The notes under the pieces were generated by a model. That model saw only the letters and a program-made list of their open reading frames with translations. It did no database searches and was not told where the DNA came from. A DNA stretch of 64,000 bases from an uncultured Methanobrevibacter sp. (GTDB lineage: Archaea > Methanobacteriota > Methanobacteria > Methanobacteriales > Methanobacteriaceae): assembly GCF_947170395.1 (NCBI RefSeq), contig NZ_CAMVTE010000008.1:1-64000 (forward strand). Direction: 5' to 3'. This document shows positions 57,754 to 64,000 of the stretch, in pieces; position 1 is the stretch's first letter, and every line of letters begins with the position of its first letter. The position numbers and the translations under genes were made by a program.

Positions 57754-57794
57754 AAAAAAATCAAAGAAGAAAATTATTGAATTGACTTCTTTGA
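57754..57794 (-). terminator. hairpin at the end of the cstA pseudogene
   Basis: TCAAAGAAG (57761-57769) and CTTCTTTGA (57786-57794) form a 9-bp stem with a 16-nt loop spanning the stop codon, followed on the minus strand by a T-run (complement of 57754-57760). Confidence 0.55.
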
Positions 57795-58940
57795 CTTTTT
57801 AAGAAATATTATTGAAACAATAACTGTTGCAATAACCGAAATCACATTTGCAGTCATTGAAGGCAGTCCCAAACATTCAGGAGCCTGCAGAATATATCCG
57901 AATGTGATTAATGTGCACAGGATTGCCGGAATCAATGCGACAATATACGGTTTGTCATTATTGTTAAGATAAGCGCTTGCAGCATATAATACAACTGTAG
58001 CCACTATTAACTGAGACACAGCAAAGTATCTCCAAATCAGACTAAAATCAATGAAAGTTAATCCAAATGCAACTAAAAACAATGGTACGGCAATTTTAAG
58101 TCTTGAAATTAGTTTTTCATGATTGAGATGAAGTTCATCGGCAATTGTTATTCTTGAACTTCTAAGTGCAGTATCACCGGATGTAATCGGACAGATGACA
58201 ACTCCAATAATGGTTAAAACCAAACCGACAGGCCCCACTAATGTTTTTGCCATTTCATAGACTCCTACTGATGGTGTTGCGCCATAGATTACTGCAAGTT
58301 GAGGCTGTCCGTGGAAAAATGCCATTGCAACTGCAGCCCAGACAAGAGCAACCAGACCCTCCAAAACCATAGCGCCATAAAATACTGGCCTTGAATCATT
58401 CTCATTTTCAATGCATCTTGCAACAATCGGGGATTGGGATGCGTGGAAACCTGAAACGGCACCGCACGCAATTGTAATGAAGAGATATGGGAAAATGTTT
58501 TTGTCAGTCAAATATAGGCCTTGTGTTGTGAATTCCAGAATTGAATATGGCGGATTTAAAATCAATGCCCCAATCATCAGCACCGCCATGATTAACAGCA
58601 ATGCTCCAAACAGGATATATTCTTCCGATAATTTTATCAACCGGAAATACGGTTGCAATCAAAAAGTAAATGAATATTATTGTTACCCAAATAAGTATAG
58701 GAATACTGGTTAGGTCTGCAAGCAAAGCTGCAGCTCCTTTTGCAAATGTGGTCGAAACAAAAATTCCGGTAATTACAATAAGAACCGCCATGAACTTTTG
58801 GATGTTACTTCCCAAATATTTTGAAATAATGCTGGGCATTGTGAATCCGTCATTTCGCACAGACATGAATCCTGAGAAGAAATCATGAACTCCACCAATA
58901 ATACCTTTGATTTTTGATTTTATCTTTTCCAGATACCATT
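57774..58940 (-). pseudogene. cstA: carbon starvation/peptide transporter CstA, truncated and frameshifted
   Basis: The C-terminal part (57774-58610) is a good CstA sequence: GALLLIMAVLMIGALI, ITIACGAVSGFHASQSPIVA, VYEMAKTLVGPVG, ITSGDTALRSSRI. A frameshift near 58611 separates it from the preceding part (KIKGIIGGVHDFFSGFMSVR, ILIWVTIIFIYFLIATVFPV, DKIIGRIYP), which reads in another frame. The first 70 or so residues of a normal CstA are missing, with stop codons upstream of 58940. The peptide or pyruvate transporter is therefore non-functional unless both defects are assembly errors. The two in-frame halves together lack the N-terminal helices of the fold. Confidence 0.8.
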
Positions 58941-58959
58941 GCTATCCCTATTTTTGACT

Positions 58960-59106
58960 TTAAAATCCTAATAATCCCAATATTATAGAAATAACAAATA
59001 TAATTATTCCTATTTTTAATAATGTTTTCAATCCTTTTACCACAGCATATATTATTAGAACTAATATTATTATCCTAATAACATTCATTATCATCATATC
59101 CATCAT
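58960..59106 (-). CDS. 48-residue membrane protein
   Basis: This small open reading frame starts at ATG 59106 after a strong GGAGG (9 nt spacing) and encodes 48 residues. Two hydrophobic stretches (VIRIIILVLIIYAVV and IGIIIFVISIILGLLGF) flank a short basic turn (KGLKTLLK), so it is probably a two-helix membrane hairpin. I do not recognise a family. Its strong ribosome binding site and ordered hydrophobic pattern argue that it is real. It lies between the cstA remnant and a DUF308 gene on the same strand, with a terminator upstream of it after the DUF308 gene. Confidence 0.55.
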   Translation of the reverse strand: MMDMMIMNVIRIIILVLIIYAVVKGLKTLLKIGIIIFVISIILGLLGF

Positions 59107-59265
59107 GTTTTATAACCTCCGACAATTGTTCTATTCGAAAATTTCATCTTTTTTTAAATTCAACCTTCTAGTTTGTTTAGTGAATCTTTTCAAAAACATT
59201 CAATCTGCAATATCTGTATAACTATTATTCTGTTAATAGTTTACCTCATAATAAAGCAAAACTTT

Positions 59266-59312
59266 TAAAAAAAAAAAAAAAAAAATAAAAATAAGCAATC
59301 GAAAGATTGTTT
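59266..59312 (-). terminator. terminator after the DUF308 gene
   Basis: On the minus strand a hairpin of 8 bp (one G-U pair) with a 4-nt loop (59293-59312) is followed by a very long T-run (complement of the A-run at 59267-59285). The 160 bp beyond it hold the promoter of the 48-residue gene and no other gene. Confidence 0.8.
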
Positions 59313-59320
59313 ATAAGCTT

Positions 59321-59773
59321 CTATTCAAGATATAATCTTACACCTTGGACGATTAAAGCTACACCGATAAGGATTGCAGCGAAAAGTGGTTGACCGATTG
59401 AAAATCCTCCAAGAGCAAAGGATATTATACCTAAAATTATAATGAATATAGAAGCGATTTTTGATATTTGTGAATCTGAAATAAGACCAACAATACCTGC
59501 TAAAATCAGTATAATACCAATGATATAGAATTGTAATGCGAAAATAAATGACAATGCAGAAATGTTAAATACAAATACCAGCCCGACAAAAATGGCCAGA
59601 ATTCCAATAACAATATTTATTGCATTAAATCCTGATAGTATTGAAGCTATACCAAAGAATACTAAACTCAGTCCAATAAGAATAGACAGAAATGCAGTAC
59701 TGAAAATAGGACAAATTATAAAAATTAATCCTAAAAGTATTGATAAAATTCCAGATATTTGATTTGATTCCAT
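59321..59773 (-). CDS. DUF308 (HdeD-like) membrane protein
   Basis: The 150-residue protein consists of six hydrophobic helices with short loops (SILLGLIFIICPIFSTAFLS, LIGLSLVFFGIASILSGF, ILAIFVGLVFVFNISALSF and so on). This is the repeated two-helix pattern of DUF308, to which the E. coli acid-stress protein HdeD belongs. The ATG is preceded by GGAGG at 9 nt. Function in archaea is unknown. It follows the MFS exporter gene on the same strand after a hairpin, so it may be read through from that promoter or have its own. Confidence 0.85.
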   Translation of the reverse strand: MESNQISGILSILLGLIFIICPIFSTAFLSILIGLSLVFFGIASILSGFNAINIVIGILAIFVGLVFVFNISALSFIFALQFYIIGIILILAGIVGLISDSQISKIASIFIIILGIISFALGGFSIGQPLFAAILIGVALIVQGVRLYLE

Positions 59774-59807
59774 ATTTTTTTTCCTCCAAAAATTTTATAT
59801 ATAAAAA

Positions 59808-59833
59808 AGGGAAATGAGAGTTAAACTCTCATT
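59808..59833 (-). terminator. terminator overlapping the stop codon of the MFS exporter gene
   Basis: AATGAGAGT (59813-59821) and ACTCTCATT (59825-59833) form a 9-bp stem with a 3-nt loop containing the stop codon, followed on the minus strand by CCCTTTTTT. Confidence 0.75.
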
Positions 59834-61343
59834 GATTTTTCATATTCTTAAGCCGCAACGTTGCAATGAATACAATAGCCAGCAGAATAGCCGTTATTAT
59901 CATTACGAATCCCATGGCTTCCTGAATAATAGTATCTACAGCTTTTAAAACAGTACTGTCCTGTGTGATATTATCAGTACCTGCTGTTTGGAGGTACTCT
60001 GCAGCATCATCAAAGAATTGCGCATCGTTTGCATGTTCTGGTGCATACATATTGATTGCAGTGCTGAGACCTCCCATAACTCCAAGAATTAAGATTACAC
60101 CGATAATTGCTGTACCCATTGATTCACCTAATGTCTGTGTGGTTGTAAGAACACCGGATGCGTTGTTTTCATTTTCCTTAGGAATATAAGCCAGGGAAAT
60201 GTCTGTACTTAAGGACATGACAAAACCAAGTCCAGCACCCAATACAAACAAACCAGGCATTAAATCATACATTGTTGTATTCAATCTGAATTGATAGCTT
60301 AAAATCACACATCCGAGGATTGCGATTAGAGATCCTACGGCTATCAGTTTTTTATGACCCACTTTAGTAGATAAACTTGGAGCCGCTATTGCAAATATAA
60401 GCAGACCTATAGTCATCGGAAGTGTAGTCAGACCTGTATTTAATGCGTTTAACTGCATTACACTTTGCAGGAACAGGGAAACAGCAAACAATGCTCCTCC
60501 CATTGCAAGACAACCTATCAATCTAATGATTGCTCCTACACGTAAATTTCTGTCTTTGAATAACCCCATATCAAGTAACGGCACTTTACCATTACTTTTT
60601 CTTCTACTTTCAAACCATGCAAATGCTGCTAAGATAATTAAACCTGCAACGATTACCATTATACTGGTTGAGGTGTCTTTTGTCAGCATTAAAATACCCC
60701 ATACGAACAGGACAAGTCCTATTAATGAAATTATAGCACCAGTAATGTCCAAATCACTTTTGGATTCTGTAGGTTCGAAATCAGGTATTTTATGTTGCAT
60801 TACTAAAATAAAGATAACAAATACTAATTCAACTGCAAATCCCCATCTCCAACTGAAAAATGTTGTCATGACCCCACCGAACAGCGGACCGACAGCAGCA
60901 GAAACGGAAACCATTACACTTTCAATTGCCAAAGCAAATGTACGTTTTTCACCGGAATAAATTCCACTAATAAGGGAAACAGTAGCAGGTGTCATCAATG
61001 CTCCTGCAATACCTTCAATCAATGCCCATCCAATAAATAACACTGGTGTGCTCCAACTTATTGCTGCGGTAAAAGTACCGACACCATAAAGTATAGTACC
61101 GATTATGAACAGTTTCTTTTTACCGACAATGTCCTGAAGTTTGGTACTCAGCAGCATGAATGCAGCAGTGATGAGAGTATAAAATGACATAATCAATTGA
61201 ATGGTACTCACATCAGTATGCAGATCAACTACAACCTTGGAAATACTGACATTCATGAATGTAGCATCCAATGTTATAATAAATGAAGCACAGGCCACTA
61301 ATATTAATGGAATCCAAGAGTGTTCCTTAAGCGTTTCATTCAT
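59829..61343 (-). CDS. MFS multidrug exporter, DHA2 family (14 TM, EmrB/QacA-like)
   Basis: The 504-residue protein has 14 predicted membrane helices. It shows motif 1 (TLDATFMNVSISKVV in TM1), motif A-like KLQDIVGKKKLF, and the antiporter motif C (SVSAAVGPLFGGVMTT in TM5). DHA2 proteins export drugs, dyes, bile salts or other amphiphiles in exchange for protons. ATG is preceded by GGAGG at 8 nt. It is divergent from the first TetR gene, and the shared 245-bp spacer carries two copies of the candidate TetR operator, the classic arrangement of a drug pump under its own repressor. The ligand is not predictable. Confidence 0.9.
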   Translation of the reverse strand: MNETLKEHSWIPLILVACASFIITLDATFMNVSISKVVVDLHTDVSTIQLIMSFYTLITAAFMLLSTKLQDIVGKKKLFIIGTILYGVGTFTAAISWSTPVLFIGWALIEGIAGALMTPATVSLISGIYSGEKRTFALAIESVMVSVSAAVGPLFGGVMTTFFSWRWGFAVELVFVIFILVMQHKIPDFEPTESKSDLDITGAIISLIGLVLFVWGILMLTKDTSTSIMVIVAGLIILAAFAWFESRRKSNGKVPLLDMGLFKDRNLRVGAIIRLIGCLAMGGALFAVSLFLQSVMQLNALNTGLTTLPMTIGLLIFAIAAPSLSTKVGHKKLIAVGSLIAILGCVILSYQFRLNTTMYDLMPGLFVLGAGLGFVMSLSTDISLAYIPKENENNASGVLTTTQTLGESMGTAIIGVILILGVMGGLSTAINMYAPEHANDAQFFDDAAEYLQTAGTDNITQDSTVLKAVDTIIQEAMGFVMIITAILLAIVFIATLRLKNMKNQ

Positions 61344-61501
61344 TTATTAATCCTCCATATCAATATAAAAATCTTAAGAAAATATTAACAGAAGATGTCC
61401 AATATTTTTCTTGTTAATATTTATCCTTTTATTGCTTTATAAAATTTTTTGTTGTTTAATTCATAAAACTACGTAGTTAGTCACTTTTTTCAAACATAAC
61501 C

Positions 61502-61547
61502 GAACGTTTATTCTTATCTTAATTTTCAATAACCGAACGTTCGTTCT
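61502..61547. promoter_or_regulatory. two TetR-type operator sites between the MFS and TetR genes
   Basis: A degenerate site (GAACG-TT-TATTCT, 61502-61514) and a good site (GAACG-TT-CGTTC, 61535-61546) lie 33 bp apart, just upstream of the first TetR gene and in the promoter region of the divergent MFS gene. The rest of the spacer contains AT-rich promoter sequence. Confidence 0.65.
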
Positions 61548-61588
61548 CTACATCATTTAATTACAATAAAATATAAACCATAAGATGT

Positions 61589-62197
61589 ATGAATACAAAA
61601 GAATTAATTTTAGAAAAGACTTTAAAATTAATGATTGAAAAGGAAAACTCTCTCGTTTCAGTTAGAGAAATCAGTGAAGCCACTGGAATTACTATTGGCG
61701 GAATATATCACTATTTTTCAAATAAAGAAGAAATATACAATGAAATTACTGAAAGATATTTTATTAACTATTTCAAATTCAATATTGACGAACTCAGACA
61801 GATTAAGGGAAATGCAAAAGAAAAAATCCACGATGTCATGGCTGAAATTTTTACACAAAAACAGGCAGGAATCAAGATTGAAACGATTGAAGATGAAATA
61901 GACTACAGATTCATATTGCTGATTTTGACTGCAAAAGGATTTGCTAGCGAAAAATACCCCGGGTTTCTCCCCAATAGCCTAAAAGGATTGGAGGAATTTT
62001 TCACAGAAATTATTGAGGAAGGTCAAAAAAACAGCCAAATCCGACAGGACTTCTCAGCCGAAGACATTGCAGAGTCACTACTTATTATGTACCTCGGAAT
62101 TCAATATAAATGGGACGTATATTTAATTGATGATATGATTTCAGCCTTTGAAGATAGTTTTAATTTGGAATGGGAAAAGATAAGATTTAGAGAATAA
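61589..62197 (+). CDS. TetR/AcrR regulator, copy 1 of the first paralogue
   Basis: The 202-residue protein has a TetR DNA-binding domain at residues 1-55 (VREISEATGITIGGIYHYFSNKEEIYNEI) and a helical ligand-binding and dimer domain. It is divergent from the MFS exporter, with two candidate operators in between, so it probably represses the pump and itself until a ligand binds. No Shine-Dalgarno is obvious before its ATG, so the mRNA may be nearly leaderless. It is closely similar to the protein at 62974-63582 and is followed after 25 nt by a second, more distant TetR gene. Confidence 0.92.
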   Translation: MNTKELILEKTLKLMIEKENSLVSVREISEATGITIGGIYHYFSNKEEIYNEITERYFINYFKFNIDELRQIKGNAKEKIHDVMAEIFTQKQAGIKIETIEDEIDYRFILLILTAKGFASEKYPGFLPNSLKGLEEFFTEIIEEGQKNSQIRQDFSAEDIAESLLIMYLGIQYKWDVYLIDDMISAFEDSFNLEWEKIRFRE

Positions 62198-62222
62198 ATA
62201 TTGAGAAACATGAGGCTGTTAG

Positions 62223-62825
62223 ATGAACACTAAGGACTTGATTGTTGAAAAAACGCTAAAATTAATACTGGAGAAAGGTACAATTGACATTTCAATTAGT
62301 GAAATTCGAAATTGCACCGGACTGACAACAGGCGGCATATATTATCATTTTTCAGATAAAAAAGAAATATTCGAAGCGATTCTGCAAAAGTATATGATTG
62401 ATTACATTAAAATAGATTTTGATAAAATCCCACTTGAAGGTTCCACAAAGGACCAAATCCATGACACATTGCTTTATATTTTACATCAATACGTAAACGG
62501 CGTGGAAATCGAAAGCATCAATGAAAAAATCAATTATCAAAGTGTAATACATCTTTTAACCGCAACAGGATATGCCCATGATGAGGTTAACGGGACAATT
62601 TCACAAATAGGAACTGACATTAGAACGTTTTTAAGCTACATTGTCGAAGACGGTAAAATTCAAAATGAAATCAGAAAAGATTTATCAACTAAAACCATTG
62701 TAGAATCATTGTATACAATGTATATGGGAATTCAAGGTTTTTGGCTAACTTTCCCAAATGATGATGTTGATTCCATTTTTGAGAAAAACTTTGACATGAC
62801 CTGGCAGGCCATCGAATTCCAATGA
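62223..62825 (+). CDS. TetR/AcrR regulator, copy 1 of the second paralogue
   Basis: The 200-residue protein has a TetR helix-turn-helix at residues 20-50 (ISEIRNCTGLTTGGIYYHFSDKKEIFEAI). The C-terminal domain differs from the first paralogue but ends similarly (SLYTMYMGIQGFWLTFPNDD). It sits 25 nt downstream of the first TetR gene with GAGG 7 nt before ATG, so the pair is cotranscribed. It could form heterodimers with the upstream protein or bind a different ligand; neither is shown by sequence. Confidence 0.92.
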   Translation: MNTKDLIVEKTLKLILEKGTIDISISEIRNCTGLTTGGIYYHFSDKKEIFEAILQKYMIDYIKIDFDKIPLEGSTKDQIHDTLLYILHQYVNGVEIESINEKINYQSVIHLLTATGYAHDEVNGTISQIGTDIRTFLSYIVEDGKIQNEIRKDLSTKTIVESLYTMYMGIQGFWLTFPNDDVDSIFEKNFDMTWQAIEFQ

Positions 62826-62884
62826 AAACTATTTTTTTTAATCTATAAAAACCATGAGATTAGTCACTATTTTCCAACATAACT

Positions 62885-62932
62885 GAACGTTTGTTCTTTA
62901 TATTAAATTTTCACAAACAGAACGTTCGTTCT
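62885..62932. promoter_or_regulatory. two TetR-type operator sites before the second TetR pair
   Basis: GAACG-TT-TGTTCT (62885-62897) and AGAACG-TT-CGTTCT (62919-62932) are 34 bp apart, the same layout as at 61502-61547 but with better symmetry. The second site has the same 14-bp core as the giant adhesin operator. Confidence 0.68.
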
Positions 62933-62973
62933 CTACACCATTTAATTACCATAAAATATAAATTATTATATGT

Positions 62974-63582
62974 ATGGATACAAAAAAATTAATTTTAGAA
63001 AGTACTTTAAAATTAATGATTGAAAAGCAGAACTCAATTATTTCAATTAGAGAAATCAGTGCCGCATCCGGAATTGCTACCGGCGGAATATATCACTATT
63101 TTTCTAATAAAGAAGAGATATACAATGAAATTACTGAAAGATACTATCTAAACTATTACAAATTCAATATAGATGAACTCAGGCAGATTAAGGGAAATGC
63201 AAAAGAGAAAATCCACGATGTCATGGCTGAAATTTTTAAGCAACAACAAAGCGAAATCGAGATTGAAGCGATTGATGATGAAATAGACTACAGAATCATA
63301 TTGGCAATTTTGACTGCAAAAGGATTTGTTCATGAAAATTTTCAGGAGTTACTCCAAAGCCTCCTAAACGAATTGAAGGAATTATTCACAGAAATTATTG
63401 AGGAAGGTCAAAAAAACAGGCAAATCCGACAGGACTTTTCAACCGAAGACATTGTAGAGTCATTAATTATCATGTACATGGGAATTGCATATAAATGGGA
63501 GGCATATATAATTGATGATATGATTTCTGTCTTTGAAAATAATTTTGATTTGCAATGGGAAAAGATAAGATTCAGAGAATAA
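62974..63582 (+). CDS. TetR/AcrR regulator, copy 2 of the first paralogue
   Basis: The 202-residue protein resembles the 61589-62197 product over its whole length, with the DNA-recognition segment almost unchanged (IREISAASGIATGGIYHYFSNKEEIYNEI versus VREISEATGITIGGIYHYF). Most differences lie in the ligand-binding half (for example around residues 100-130). This fits shared operators with diverging ligand specificity. It is preceded by two operator sites. Confidence 0.92.
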   Translation: MDTKKLILESTLKLMIEKQNSIISIREISAASGIATGGIYHYFSNKEEIYNEITERYYLNYYKFNIDELRQIKGNAKEKIHDVMAEIFKQQQSEIEIEAIDDEIDYRIILAILTAKGFVHENFQELLQSLLNELKELFTEIIEEGQKNRQIRQDFSTEDIVESLIIMYMGIAYKWEAYIIDDMISVFENNFDLQWEKIRFRE

Positions 63583-63612
63583 TTAATTAACTTGAAAACA
63601 TTGTGTGGTTAG

Positions 63613-64000
63613 ATGAACACTAAGGACTTGATTGTTGAAAAAACGCTGAAATTAATACTGGAGAAAGGTACAATCGATATTTCAATTAGAGATATTCAAA
63701 AATGCACCGGACTGACAACCGGCGGCATATATTATCATTTTTCAGATAAAAACGACATATTTGAAGCGATTATGCAAAAGTATATGGTGGATTATATGAA
63801 AATCGATTTTGATAAAATCCCTCTTGAAGGTTCCACAAAGGAGAGAATCCATGATGGATTGCTTTATATTTTGCATCACTTCACCGACGGTGTGGAAATT
63901 GAAAGCATCAATGAAAAAATCAATTACGGGACTGTATTAATTCTTTTAACCGCAACAGGATATGCCGATGATGAGGTCAACAGGACAGTTTCACAAATAG
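63613..64000 (+). CDS. TetR/AcrR regulator, copy 2 of the second paralogue (cut by window end)
   Basis: The reading frame opens at ATG 63613 with MNTKDLIVEKTLKLILEKGT and a TetR helix-turn-helix (IRDIQKCTGLTTGGIYYHFS). It remains open to the window edge, so about 129 of an expected 200 codons are visible. It closely matches the 62223-62825 product and lies 30 nt after the third TetR gene, repeating the layout of the first pair. Confidence 0.9.
   Translation, partial: MNTKDLIVEKTLKLILEKGTIDISIRDIQKCTGLTTGGIYYHFSDKNDIFEAIMQKYMVDYMKIDFDKIPLEGSTKERIHDGLLYILHHFTDGVEIESINEKINYGTVLILLTATGYADDEVNRTVSQI

Larger units (their letters stand above)
61465..64000. repeat. tandem duplication of a two-gene TetR unit (~1.39 kb)
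   Basis: Unit 1 (about 61465-62850) and unit 2 (about 62850 onward, cut by the window end) share the order: ttagtcac promoter segment, weak operator, strong operator, TetR gene of 202 codons, TetR gene of about 200 codons. The corresponding start codons are 1385 bp (61589, 62974) and 1390 bp (62223, 63613) apart. Long identical stretches remain, for example in the region coding RQIKGNAKEKIHDVMAEIF. Confidence 0.9.

Overview
The window looks like a chromosome segment of a gut- or rumen-type methanogenic archaeon of the order Methanobacteriales, most likely Methanobrevibacter. The evidence is low G+C, archaeal TATA promoters with leaderless genes, GGAGG ribosome binding sites, methanogen housekeeping genes (hypF, larB, GatB, a DUF2115 protein), an archaeal grpE-dnaK-dnaJ cluster, and a run of very large secreted adhesin-like proteins built from beta-helix and Ig-like repeats. 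The assignment rests on protein recognition only; no database search was possible.

Layout. 1-6.4 kb: an edge-truncated tRNA-Asn, a radical SAM enzyme, an asparagine-synthase-like amide ligase, gatB, a CBS-ParB protein and hisE. 6.4-11.8 kb: a compact operon for a teichoic-acid-like surface polymer (ABC-2 permease, an ATPase with an Ig-like N-terminal region, a membrane-anchored protein of unknown function, and a GT2/glycerophosphotransferase fusion). 11.8-15.4 kb: a GNAT protein and larB, divergent from hypF. 15.4-20.3 kb: a winged-helix regulator, divergent from grpE-dnaK-dnaJ, with a repeated motif in both promoters. 20.5-34.7 kb: two secreted beta-helix proteins and a secreted, membrane-anchored CobN-like protein, all on the minus strand. 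34.8-37.6 kb: a DUF1002 protein, a tRNA-dihydrouridine synthase, a decayed membrane gene and a DUF2115 protein. 38.0-54.3 kb: one 5423-residue adhesin-like protein. 54.6-64.0 kb: an ABC-exporter-like protein without ATPase domains, a BASS transporter, a cstA pseudogene, a 48-residue membrane protein, a DUF308 protein, a 14-TM drug exporter, and four TetR genes formed by tandem duplication of a two-gene unit.

Main points for follow-up. (1) Four genes (the asparagine-synthase-like gene, gatB, one adhesin and the CobN-like gene) have a strong Shine-Dalgarno sequence exactly 7 nt before an in-frame ATC, ATT, ATT or ACG codon. Neighbouring genes show the same spacing before ATG, so near-cognate initiation is likely. 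(2) The palindrome that sits upstream of the duplicated TetR genes also occurs in perfect form just upstream of the giant adhesin gene 7 kb away, which suggests that the TetR proteins control the adhesin. (3) The 661-residue ABC-type protein keeps two membrane domains but has lost both ATPase domains. (4) larB and hypF share one palindromic TATA element placed for leaderless transcription both ways. (5) A 14-residue repeat, most copies carrying one cysteine, lies inside a beta-helix surface protein. (6) A CobN-like fold is displayed outside the cell. (7) Ig-like modules are fused to a cytosolic polymer-export ATPase.
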